Shown: positions 22,688 to 32,068 of the stretch, piece by piece
Layout of the letters: the number at the start of each line of letters is the position of its first letter
Numbering within the stretch: the first letter of the stretch is position 1
From: Entrophospora sp. SA101
Lineage: Eukaryota; Glomeromycota; Glomeromycetes; Entrophosporales; Entrophosporaceae
Assembly: GCA_958430865.1 (NCBI GenBank)
Contig: CAUDNR010004343.1
Location: 8,773 to 43,415, forward strand
Direction of reading: 5' to 3'
DNA length: 34,643 nt
The notes under the pieces: model-generated
What the model was told of the DNA's origin: nothing
The model's input: only the letters and a program-made list of their open reading frames with translations
The model's database searches: none
Program-made: the position numbers and the translations under genes

Positions 22688-22991
22688 CTCTCAGAAAATC
22701 ATTATTTTTTTATTATTTAAATCTTATTTTTATTACTTATTTATTTATTTACTTAGTCAAGAGATCGAAAAAGAATTAGATTTATTATTATATGATGAGT
22801 CGAAAACTTCTGAACTTATCTTAACACCAAGAGTTCGTGCATTATATTTTTTGTTTATTTATTGTTTATGTTATATATTAATAATATTTTGCATATATAC
22901 ATGTATATAGGAATTGTCAGATCTACAATATGACTTATGCAAGAAGGTTTCATCGTTACGACAAAAAATACTTCAATTAAAGAAACATTAA
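20296..22991 (+). CDS. Augmin complex subunit 3-like protein (HAUS3 family)
   Basis: Fourteen exons: 20296-20492, 20564-20590, 20679-20762, 20825-20936, 21040-21127, 21209-21327, 21405-21478, 21552-21680, 21765-21951, 22036-22192, 22325-22432, 22513-22636, 22757-22832, 22911-22991; 1563 nt, 520 aa, in phase. The N-terminus resembles the HAUS3 signature: FLEQIGYPNASSLLPEQILW, then FEWLCENIDVEQNVIYNEL. The rest is long, Glu/Lys-rich coiled coil, as in HAUS3 (about 600 aa in human). Augmin recruits gamma-tubulin to existing microtubules so that they branch, mainly in the spindle. The exon 10-11 junction is ambiguous: GT-AG (22192/22325) or a GC-AG intron with donor ATG|GCAAGT (22188/22312), giving 520 or 523 aa. 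The coiled coil alone would not prove the family; the N-terminal match does most of the work. Confidence 0.72.
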
Positions 22992-23284
22992 AATGTTTAA
23001 ATTTATATATACAATATTAGAAACCACAAATATAATATTTTTTAAAAAATATTATATATTCTAAATAAACAAGCATTGAGTATTAAAGAGGTTTTTATCA
23101 TCCCATTTTAATAAACCAACTATGAATCATCCCCGATTCGTACTGGATTGAGATGTAAAATTTTGAAGGCGCAACATTTTGATTAATTTGATCACTCAAA
23201 CAGTTCATAAAATGAACGAAATAAACATTTTGACCTTTCCGTTAACCGATTGGAAGATTTAGCATAGCAAATAACTCTATGATG

Positions 23285-23543
23285 TTATCGTAAGCATTCG
23301 GTTGGTTCTTTTTTAAGCGGGGACAAATCAAGCTCATTTAAAGAAGGGTTCTTGAAAAAGTTAGGTCAATTAATTTTTGAAAATCATTTATGCGGGGCGA
23401 AAAAGTAAAGCGATTTTGTCCCATATTATCATTACTTGAATCAATGATTTGTTTCCCATATTTCGTTAATTGTTCTAACGAAATATTTGGAAAGTTAATT
23501 TTTAAAACTTCTCTTATTGTAGGTAGAGTGTAGTTTAATTCTT
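23285..23543 (-). pseudogene. Frameshifted exon relic of an unknown protein
   Basis: After an acceptor-like TTTAATATATTTAG (ending 23544) the minus strand is open for about 68 codons. It includes LPTIREVLKINFPNISLEQL and NRFTFSPRINDFQKLIDL, then stops at 23338. The frame one step over continues with LNELDLSPLKKEPTECL to a stop at 23285, so a frameshift near 23355 best explains it. I recognise no domain. Only the tRNA gene and A+T-rich sequence lie upstream, so the rest of the gene is missing or unrecognisable. Confidence 0.45.
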
Positions 23544-23610
23544 CTAAATATATTAAAGGAGGGAAATTTTAAAAAATTTGTATTAATAGTATATATACAC
23601 GAAATTAAGT

Positions 23611-23620
23611 AAAAAAAAAA
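23611..23620 (-). terminator. RNA polymerase III terminator of the tRNA gene
   Basis: Ten T on the minus strand, eight bases past the tRNA 3' end, the usual pol III stop signal. Confidence 0.85.
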
Positions 23621-23628
23621 TTTTCAGT

Positions 23629-23711
23629 TGCACATGCCGAGAATCGAACTCGGGTCTGCCGCGGTCCACATTAAATGGCAGGCGGCAATTATACCACTAA
23701 ACCACATGTGC
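23629..23711 (-). tRNA. tRNA-Gly(GCC) with a 12-nt intron
   Basis: The minus strand folds as a cloverleaf. The 7-bp acceptor stem GCACATG/CATGTGC is perfect, the D arm includes GGTTTAGTGGTATAA (A box), the anticodon stem is GCCGC/GCGGC, the T arm is CCGAG-TTCGATT-CTCGG (B box), and the discriminator base is A. The anticodon loop is 19 nt instead of 7. Removing a 12-nt intron (23664-23675) one base after the anticodon leaves CTGCCAC with anticodon GCC, and a 71-nt mature tRNA, normal for eukaryotic tRNA-Gly. CCA is not encoded. It decodes GGC/GGU glycine codons. Confidence 0.95.
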
Positions 23712-24223
23712 TATTGATTAGAATGTGATCAATATAATTGGTATATAAGGAAAAAATTTTTTAAGATTAAAACGGTTATTTACTATTGGTTGAAATTACA
23801 AAAATTGCACCCACATATTCCATTCCTAATCACCTTCAATTAGTTCGTTAATTATTGCTTTTATATATGATCAAGCTAAATCAATAAAGACATTGAATTT
23901 TTTATTTTGAGATCAAGTAATCCTATGCAATTTTTGGGGGATATTTATAAGAAAATTATATATGGAAAAACAAATCGAAAGAACCAAAACCATTCCAACC
24001 TAAGCTATAGACTCTCTCTATCTTGGGCTGATCTGAAGATATTGGAACGATATCTAGTACTCCAACAGTTGTAGTGGTTAGTTTTGGTATTCAGTTAAAA
24101 TTATTAATCCTAGAATTATTAATAGTGATATTAAAAAGGTTCATTCACTATAGTAAATATTTTTTATAATTTGTTTTTATATCTAAATATTGACAATAAT
24201 TAAAAAATAATATAAATGGTATA
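23712..24223. other. Spacer upstream of the tRNA gene; nothing recognised
   Basis: A+T-rich sequence with no clear frame, RNA or repeat. Confidence 0.5.
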
Positions 24224-24352
24224 CAATTCACTCTCCCTATAATAATAACGGACTGAGAATTTATATGGCCCCACGTATAAATCATTACTGATTCTCTCTA
24301 CAATGGACATTTTTTCATAAGCTAAATGGTCTGTCATAGAGAGAGTGAACTG
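24224..24352. mobile_element. Mariner-like MITE, 129 bp
   Basis: Terminal inverted repeats begin CAATTCACTCTCCCTATAA at the left and, read inward from the right, CAGTTCACTCTCTCTATGA. TA lies on both sides (24222-24223 and 24353-24354), the target duplication of Tc1/mariner elements. There is no coding capacity. The differences between the two arms over these bases are transitions. Confidence 0.8.
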
Positions 24353-24585
24353 TATTATATGAAGTTGATTTACATTTGCATTAGATCCACTGTGGAACTC
24401 AAAATTACAGTAATGTCAGAAGTATTTTAAAAAGAGAGCAAGATGCACCTTGTGTTTCCAAGATGAATGATATCAAACTTACAAGAATATTTAGATATAC
24501 CTATGAAGTTTACCAAGAAGAATGAAAATCATCATAACTGATAAAATGATAGTATTAACATGAAACCATAAGTTAATTGTCAGCA

Positions 24586-24741
24586 TTATCTGGTTTTTGG
24601 ATAAGTAATATATTTGAATTCATCTCTGACGAATGGATAAATATTATTATAAAGGCATTCTTGACACTCGAAACCTAGAGGAGCAGGCTTCAATATTGGA
24701 AATAATACCCCTTTGATAGCTTTGGAAAGTTCCGTTTTCAT
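24586..24741 (-). other. Short coding-like minus-strand frame, unrecognised
   Basis: ATG at 24741 opens a 51-codon frame with GVLFPILKPAPLGFECQECL and a Tyr-rich tail. Just upstream on the same strand, other frames also look protein-like (DTIEQKPFHEFKL, and NTLLRSRMVEQKQISLVYD near 24800-24870). This suggests one gene broken by frameshifts across about 24586-24880. The overlapping plus-strand frame at 24745-25026 is probably accidental. No family is recognised. Confidence 0.25.
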
Positions 24742-24879
24742 AGTTTGAATTCGTGGAAAGGTTTTTGTTCAATCGTATCTAAAGAAAAAAGTTTTATTAT
24801 GGGGCGTCATAGACCAAAGAAATTTGTTTTTGCTCTACCATTCTTGATCTTAGTAAAGTATTCATTATTATTTGTTTAT

Positions 24880-26036
24880 GAATTATATTACGACCAAAAT
24901 TTTACGGTATGTAAACTTGAAAATAACAGAATTTATAATGAATATAAAATTATTATTAATATACAACTAATACAACAACACTGCTATTTCTTTCCCACCA
25001 CCACCACCACTTTAGTAGTAGATTAATTAGCTCAAGACAAGACTTCAAAATCAAACCATCAAAAACTTCAGACTAAAGCTATTTTTTCCTCGTTTCTCTT
25101 TATATTTCTAATTACACGACACACTCAATTTAATCTCAATGTAAAGGACTTCTCCGACAAGTTTGAATTAATCAAAAAAAAAAAAAAAAAAATTTAACTT
25201 TGAATATAATATAAAAAATGCATTATTCTTTACTTAATCTCTCAAAGTCATAATCGTCTCGAATAGAAGATTATATAACCCATTCGCTTGATCTGTTAGG
25301 AACAAAACCTAGGAATTACTATACTATTATTGACATTAGTATTGTGATTGATGATGAGTAAAATTGAGGTTGGAATAAAATCCATTTTGCACGTCATTTT
25401 TACTATAATTCATAATCACGATCGATCCATTCACAAACTCAAAAGCAAACCATTATTCTTTGTATAGAAGCCCATACATTTTACAGCGATTCAATCTTTG
25501 AAGCAATCCACCTAGGGAGGCTAGAATTCCAAACAGAAGACTATGATTAATTTGTGATGCACGTAACCAATAATTAAACAAACATTAAGTTTCCGAAAAA
25601 TGGGAACCGCAATTAATTGAGGAGAAGGTGATTAGCATTCAAACAAGAACACAAATATGTGAAAGGATAGATAAAAAGATGAATTGTCAGTTGACATTGA
25701 AAACAGCTAATACTAATTCAATTTAACTTTACATTTATTATATTAAAAGAAAAATCTACATGTAATTATATCATTAACAATTTTTTAATAACAAGTTAAA
25801 TAAATAAATAAAATTTAATCCAAATTGAATGTAACTAATACTAAATCTATTAATTACATGATAATACTAATACATGAATCATAATACTAATAAATAAATA
25901 AAAAAGAAAAAATTGCGCCATGCCAAAGAAATTTGTGTGGGTGGTTTCTTGAGAAGCGGACTAAATCAGATATTAAAAAATAAATAAATAAATAAAAAAA
26001 CTAATACTAAAGCTACTACTACCAATAATCCTATTA
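24880..26036. other. Low-complexity spacer
   Basis: Mostly A+T with an A18 run near 25174-25191, (AATA)n runs near 25980-26000 and trinucleotide (ACT/AAT)n sequence near 26000-26040. No gene or structured RNA is seen. Confidence 0.5.
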
Positions 26037-26113
26037 CTAAAAAGCCAATAATAATAACAATAATAATAAAAATCCGATCTAGCCTGCTTCACCACCAATT
26101 CCCCGTCGAGTCC
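26037..26113 (+). repeat. 77-bp inverted repeat, left arm (partner 34567-34643)
   Basis: The 77 bases are, by eye, the exact reverse complement of the last 77 bases of the window. The arm has an (AAT)n-rich half (26043-26071) and a G+C-richer half containing AGCCTGCTTCACCACCAATT. Similarity ends sharply after 26113 on the inner side; on the outer side the partner is cut by the window end. Confidence 0.9.
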
Positions 26114-26561
26114 GTACCGTACCCTAGGTCTTCTGCCTTCCATGACAAATGAGTAAAAGAACTAATGAAAAATTAAAACGAGTTAATGATAATTACGATG
26201 AAGGATAATAAATCCAAAATCATAATTTTATAATCAATCCTAAAATAAGTATCGAATCAATTTGTTACCGACTATCTGGATAAATTGACAAACACCAAAA
26301 ATCCAAAATTGCTTCTCAACTTTTGTTTTCCTCCAACAAATATTATCCCTCCTCTGATGCGTTCGTAATAAAAAAATGTTGCCCAACTATAAAATTAATA
26401 TTTATCATGATAATTAATATGGTGTTTGAATTAATCAATTAATTATCAATTATCACTTAATTGATTATTTACCTAACACTTATTAAGCCAGCGTGATCTT
26501 GAATAAATGAAAGTAAAAAGCTTGGGTATATATATATGGTGACGAATATGGGGTAGTAATA

Positions 26562-26812
26562 AAGCTAAGCTAAAGCTAAACTAAAACTAAACTATGGCTA
26601 AAATAAAGCTAAAATTAAAACTAAACTAAGATAAAAGAAAGCTAAACTAAGGCTACGATGAAGCTAAATAAAACCAAACCAAGGCTAAGAAAAAGCTAAA
26701 CTAAAACTAAATTAAAACTAAATTAAAACTAAACTATGGCTAAATTATGGCTAAATTAAGACTAAAATAAAGCTAAACTAGAGTTAAACTAAAACTAAAA
26801 GCTAAACTAAAA
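26562..26812 (+). repeat. Degenerate (A/G)CTAAA-type satellite
   Basis: About 250 bp of short, uneven units, mostly GCTAAA, ACTAAA and CTAAAA, roughly 40 copies, with interruptions such as CTATGG. Unit length varies between 5 and 7. It resembles a worn minisatellite; the core is loosely similar to telomeric CCCTAA-type repeats, but the GGG is missing. Confidence 0.75.
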
Positions 26813-28831
26813 TCGAAGGAGTGTGTAAAGGAGTCGATGAAAACGAACCCGCCTAAATAATATGTGTGTGTGTAAATTAAGTATAATATATTAATATCAA
26901 TATCATGTGAGCAAATTATTATTTCTTCAAGAATTAAATATTTAGAATTACACGTACTCATTACTTTCAAAAAACTTGCACAAACCGATCCACAATTCCA
27001 GATAGTATAACCCCACCTATTGTAAATATAAATATTCAATAAATGATAAAAATCATATATCCGTCCATATAATTAATTATTGTGATAAGACTTACTGCCG
27101 TGTGGAATAAAAATAAGCCAACACATTAAGTAAGTGTCTGATCCTATTTTAGTCAAAGCCGGGCAACGTCCCGCACAAGGCTCATCACGAGCTAGCTTGC
27201 AAGCAAAATAACCTAATAAGCTCGCAGGCTTAATAAGTTATCTGGCTCACAAGCCAGATCGTGAGGAACAATCCTGTTCAAGACAAAAACGCATCAGGAG
27301 AGAAGGATTGAGGGATGGAGGAAAAATGAACGCATGAATAGCCTCATCGACAGTAGAGTTGGGTGATTTACTTCATTTGTTCTTTTATTAAAAGAAAACA
27401 ATAATAAATATTTATCATGTTTAAATAAGTTAAAGCGAGTTTATTTTTATAAAATTTATTACAAATTCCCAAAAATGGGTAATCTTATATTATTATTATT
27501 AAAATAAAATATTGCAGATACAATAAATAAATATTGTAACTACAAATATAAATATAATAATAATAACAATAATAGGGAGGGAAGGACTTTGTCGTCGTCG
27601 AAGGATAGAATGGATGTTGCTGGGGAGCTGGGGAAGGATTTTGTTTATTGTTGAAGAATGGAAATCCTCGCTTGCTGTTTACTTTCTTGGGAGAGAGAGG
27701 GAAGGGAAACCTAGGTTTATATATTTTATTTTCGATTGTTATTGTTATGATCTGTGTGTCAAACTTTATGTTTTTCGCGTTTAAGGAGAGACTGTGTTTT
27801 AAAGAAAATCTCTCCAAATTTGGTCATTGCGGCATGTACAAATTGATAGTGATAGTTGCAACTTCAACAGGGAGAAAGATCGTACCTTTATTCCTTTATT
27901 CCGGGGTAGAGCTTGGCCTTTAGGAAATCGTGTTATTTATTATTATTGCATTGCAAATCCTTGACCTTTTAAAGGGTAGTATATGTAACACGAAATTGAT
28001 AATTTTTTGGTTTTCATATTCGTTAATCATGGAATTGATATCGTAATGCTTTCCTGGTATATAATAGAATGATAACAAATGATTTTGGGTGTATTTTGAT
28101 GTATCAGTAGGCGTTATAATGAAAAGCTATGCTGGAAACCCCTTCTAAACTAGTTTCAAAATTTTGAAGGGTTCTAAACTCTAATTAAATTTGTTTCAAA
28201 GAGTTTCGAAACTTTAAACCTAATTTTTTGAGTTTCAAAAGGCAACCAACTAATTCTAATACAAATAATAATGATATACTGATTTGAAAGATGAAAAGAT
28301 TTAAGAAATTCTATCAGACAAACCTTTGTTGATCATCTACAATGTATTGAATAGAAGTTTTTCTTAGCCTTGAGATCATTCTTACAACAAATGCATACAT
28401 ATTGAAATGTTTTTCTTTTATAATTTAAAAAAAGTTCACATGTATATGGTATGAAATTGCCTTATCATAAAAAACATTTTTGCAATTTCTATCATTGATT
28501 ATTGTTAGTTAATAAAATGCAAGCAAAGAATTGTATCAAAAGAACGAACCATTTTAGTGTTCCATGTCGCAATCCAAAAAAGGAAACCAAAGTGGTCGCA
28601 AAGGTGGTTGCAACCAGGTGTCGAAAAGCATTTTTATATGTCGCAAATATGGTTGCAACCATCACCAAGAATTGCGACCAGCATCTATAAACCATTTTAA
28701 ATTCAATTATTGAACTTCAGCCTCAAAAGCTTCTAGCCAAACTTCATAAGAAAACATCTATAAATTTTAAATTAAGAACATGTAAAACTATATTTTAATT
28801 AAAAAAACAAAGAAAGCATAATTTTATTACC
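26813..28831. other. Gene-poor spacer with a G+C-richer palindromic patch
   Basis: At about 27155-27290 composition becomes markedly G+C-richer and short palindromes cluster: GCTTGCAAGC, GAGCTAGCTT and the hairpin TCTGGCT-CACA-AGCCAGA. It may be a fragment of a repeat family. The overlapping frames on both strands near 27485-27923 have biased composition (Tyr/Ile or Phe/Leu) and no splice support, so I do not call them. Repeated AGTTTCAAA-like words occur at 28150-28240. The palindrome GGTTGCAACC is at 28606-28615 and 28651-28660. I see no gene. Confidence 0.5.
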
Positions 28832-29060
28832 TTTCTATACACATTTTTATTTCTTTGAGTGCATCAGAAGCAGATGGTCTTTTCCCTGGATTATCTTTAC
28901 GCAAATTTCAGAAATTTCTTGAGGCATGTCTTGATACCCAACGCTCCATATGTCAACGTCTTCCTAATAACATTTCTGGAGCATGCTTACTTTCTGTGAC
29001 ATCAGATAAAGCAACTTCCGAAAGAGAAACTGTGGCATTATCAAAAGTCAATTAAGATAT
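28832..29060 (-). pseudogene. Relic of a protein kinase C-lobe
   Basis: On the minus strand, in order: HAPEMLLGRR (APE motif, subdomain VIII); in another frame VDIWSVG (subdomain IX) running into MPQEISEICVK; then in a third frame DNPGKRPSASDALKEIKM, whose Arg-Pro-Ser matches the subdomain XI arginine. Most of the segment between subdomains IX and XI is missing, and two frameshifts and an in-frame TGA break the reading. A donor-like GGTAATAAA follows at the 28832 end. The TKL-like RPSA ending resembles the many kinases of Rhizophagus. It cannot make an active kinase. Confidence 0.7.
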
Positions 29061-29342
29061 ATTTGTCATCATACTAAATTATATTGGCCACCGAACATTC
29101 CTATACATAATTGCTTAAGGCTTAATTTCATATAAATCCTGTTTATAAATGCACACATATAAGTTATATAGGTCGCAGCAGTTGTTTAACATTATTTGAA
29201 ATTCAAATGGTTCCAAATAAACACAATAAGTGAACAACCTCTTCAGTTTGTCTGTACATTTAACTGTTGTCACCTAATACATATTATATACTGTTATATG
29301 TTATCTTTAGAAAAAATACCAATATAGAATTTCAACTTGCTT

Positions 29343-30250
29343 TTATGATTTCATAAATTTTTTCAAGTGTTCAACTTGTTCTTTTGTTTTAAACCTTTTC
29401 TTAACAAATTCTGGACAGATATCAATAATGGTGCCATTAAGATGTTTTAATGAAGCTTTGGAGTTGATCGTGAAGGTCATACATAATCCTACCATCCTAG
29501 GTAATATTCTAAATAATAAGTCTTTATTTTCAAGTAAAAGAAGGTACTTACAGATGTTTTGGATAAAATTCATAACTTCAATTCTTTCTGATAACTTGTC
29601 CAAATCTAAATGTTCTTTACCAATTTCTCACTCAGAATAATACAAAGCAATAAAATTGATACTACAACCCATCGAATAATATCCAAGAACATAGGTGTAT
29701 TTCCATAATTCCAAACAGTAAATTTATTAATTGATTCATCTTGAGGATTATTTGTTTTTGTTATTCCCTTTTCCACCCTATGAAAAACACAATAATTCTT
29801 TACTAGCAAGACAAAGTCTGGACAGACAAAGCCTATAAACATTTTTTAGTATTAATGTACTATATTCATTCCCTAATTACTCAAGAAATTTACCTGTAGT
29901 TAACTGGACGTTCATTAGTATCATTTATGGTCAATACTCATAGAACTTAACCTTTCAACAAATTGACCAAAAGTTTCAAATAATTTCCTGATAGCATTAT
30001 TCCAAAAATCATAAATGAGTCTTCATTACTGTTATGCCTGAAAAGAGAAATTAAACGACTAATAAATTTAAATAAAGTGCTTTACATTCCTCTTTGTGCT
30101 TTGCATAAAATAATTAATAAAACTATTTCCCTTCAAACTAAATTGCTCCACAGTGGAAAACAAACAGGAGAAAGTGGTATTTTAACAAGATGTAGCTCTC
30201 TAAGAAAAAGAATCAAGTTCATCTATTCCAGGCAGTTTCACCTGGGCATT
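29343..30250 (-). pseudogene. Decayed minus-strand gene, possible PD-(D/E)XK-like domain upstream of the kinase relic
   Basis: Protein-like pieces follow one another on the minus strand. They are VKLPGIDELDSFS and LRELHLVKIPLSPVCF (about 30120-30250), NAIRKLFETFGQFVERLSSM (about 29935-30015), NERPVNYR, then 29842-29606 with GFVCPDFVLLVKNYCVFHRV and VEKG. A frame at 29603-29343 (LDKLSERIEVMNFIQN; IIDICPEFVKKRFKTK) ends it. Stops or frameshifts separate the pieces, for example a one-base shift near 29605. PDFVLL followed about 14 residues later by a Glu-Lys pair resembles the active-site pattern of restriction-endonuclease-fold domains found ahead of kinases in fungal Crinkler-like proteins. 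That assignment is inference from a short motif. Together with the kinase relic this may be one former gene. Confidence 0.4.
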
Positions 30251-30430
30251 GGGTTATCTTTATAAGACTTCTCTAAAATAATATAAGAACTTAATAAAAA
30301 CGTACAAGGAATTAATATTTAGAGGTTAAATAGAAATATAAATAAAGAGACAGTGTTTTAAAGCCACCTTTCAGCAGAATTACAAAGAAAAGAAAACAAT
30401 ACGTTAAAATTAATGTAAGTAAAATTGTAG

Positions 30431-30758
30431 TGTTGAAGTAAATTCAGAGGAACAAAACTATACTCGCCTTATTCATCAAAGGATAAATAATAGTCATAAT
30501 ATTATGACAAAAAGGGTGATAACGAGTTAAAAGAGTGTAGAAGGGAAAAAAGCACAAAATGGGATAGAAAGTAACCTTACAAGAAGATGGAGGAAAGGTA
30601 GTATGGATAAAAAGTAAATTTAAAAACTTGTTACGCTTTGCTATCTCAACAGATGGATGAATTAACAAGATGAGGCATTACTCTATCTCAAATGGATTAA
30701 TTGATGGATACTGAAGACTGGTGAACGGATGGATAAAATGCACGTAATATCCACAACA
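30431..30758 (-). repeat. Ty1/copia LTR (3' LTR of a minus-strand element)
   Basis: Read on the minus strand the 328-bp block begins TGTTGTGGATATTACGTGCA and ends TTACTTCAACA, so it has TG...CA ends within a 5-bp inverted TGTTG/CAACA. It lies directly after the RNase H tail, where a 3' LTR is expected. No 5' LTR copy is seen in the window. No target duplication could be assigned. Confidence 0.7.
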
Positions 30759-31010
30759 TCCGCTCATCAACTATCCTACCTGATTCTTTTAATAAACTAA
30801 GTAAATAATCCTTGGCAACAACTTTTGTAAATAGTCAGACAGCGAGTTTTGCCATTTTCATCCAAGATCATTCACCAATTTGATCACATGTTTTTCGAGA
30901 GAAAAAAACAATTGCAATATAGAACTCACATTACTTCTGTACGTCCAATGACGTTTCAGTTGCTGCATTAAGATCTGCTATATAAATAATCATTATGACG
31001 GTTGCAACCA
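30759..31010 (-). pseudogene. 3' end of a Ty1/copia polyprotein (RNase H tail)
   Basis: The minus strand carries LFTKVVAKDYLLSLLKESGR, preceded in the same frame by KLAV and a stop. This is the (Q)LAD-FTK-type ending of copia RNase H. Upstream the frame reads ATETSLDVQ, with stops. The frame runs on past the LTR start, through DERMLWILRAF, to a stop at 30697. Stops at several points show the copy is dead. The rest of pol and gag are not recognisable upstream. Confidence 0.65.
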
Positions 31011-31579
31011 GTGATGACTGGCGGTTTTACCTACCTATTGAGTTTTTGAACAAACCAAACATACTATCACACTGCCATAAAGAAAAGCTTCTTGTATAAA
31101 CTACCATTCAAGAGACGCGTTTTATATGTTTTAAATAGATCTTTTTTTTTACTTGATTGGTATCAAAAAGGCGAGTTTGATAGACAAGTCAATTACACAG
31201 TCATAATACGTGTTTAACAACCAACCATTCATAACTCTGGCCTATGTTTGATGAATCGAGAGTTTATTATAAAAACAGTACCAATTCACTTACTTCCAGG
31301 CAAAAAAATCAAACCAAAAATATATCAATAATTATTGTTAAAACAACTTATTTTATTTAAAAAACAAAAAAATTTATTAGTACCTTCGCTTTTAATCAAT
31401 TTAGCTTTATATTTGTGCTCAAGGAATGAAAATATCAGAAAATAAATAGGGTTAATATCTATCTCTGAATTTGTTGTGGTATTATGTCCACTTTGTCTGG
31501 TTTTGCAGTATGTCTCGTATTACGAACGACATAATAAAAGTGAACCTCTACAATTATATAAATAATTAGGCAAAAGTAA
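31011..31579. other. Spacer; probably eroded retroelement sequence
   Basis: No readable frame. GGTTGCAACC occurs a third time at 31000-31009, at the border. A short fold-back, ATTATGTC...GACATAAT, lies at about 31480-31535. Confidence 0.3.
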
Positions 31580-32068
31580 GTTAAAAATAAATAGAGAAGA
31601 TTATTGAAACCTTTTCAAATAGCTGAAATAGAGGATATAGAAAATGAAAGTCTAGAAAAATTATTTCTAATTATCAGTAGAAAAAGAAATAGAAAAAAAA
31701 GAATATGGAAATCATAGTTGAAGTAGGAACAGATAAAGATGATTGAAAAGAAAAACTTATTTAATCAATTGAGAATAGGGAAAGAGATAACACAATAATT
31801 AAAATCACTGAAGACTGAACAGGTCGAGGAAGCAAAGTTAGAAGCTAAAACTCATTTGAAATTCCTGGAAGTAGCCCAAGAGTGAAGAGAATGACAATTA
31901 GCTGAAAAATTAGAGCGATTAGAGATAGCTAAATAAATCAACAAGTCCAAGAAATTCAGGAAACAAGAATTATATTTAACCAATAAGTCTTTACCAGAAT
32001 TACCAAGAAAAAAGAACAAATCAAGGAAGCCAAGCCAATTCTTTTTTATCAACCTCTTTAATCTTTAA
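31580..32068 (+). pseudogene. Coiled-coil-type reading frame with several in-frame stops
   Basis: A single plus-strand frame keeps the same Lys/Glu/Leu-rich composition for about 160 codons without any indel. It has, for example, IAEIEDIENESLEKL, KTEQVEEAKLEAKTHLKFLE, QLAEKLERLEIAK and a basic tail LPELPRKKNKSRKPS, ending in TAA at 32066-32068. It is interrupted by TAG at 31592, 31715 and 31724, TAA at 31796 and 31934, and TGA at 31883 and 31892. It looks like an alpha-helical, gag-like or hypothetical protein killed by substitutions only. I do not recognise the family. Confidence 0.5.

Noticed and set aside
25970..26160. Minus-strand frame reading as a transmembrane helix after a Trp-Trp motif
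   Set aside because: The helix is produced by (TTA/ATT/GTA)n repeats and an in-frame TGA precedes it.
26773..27039. 88-codon minus-strand frame
   Set aside because: Its end is a translation of the CTAAA satellite (Phe-Ser-Leu repeats).
27485..27923. Overlapping frames of 110 codons (minus) and 91 codons (plus)
   Set aside because: Tyr/Ile/Pro- or Phe-rich composition, no splice signals forming a gene, no recognised motif.
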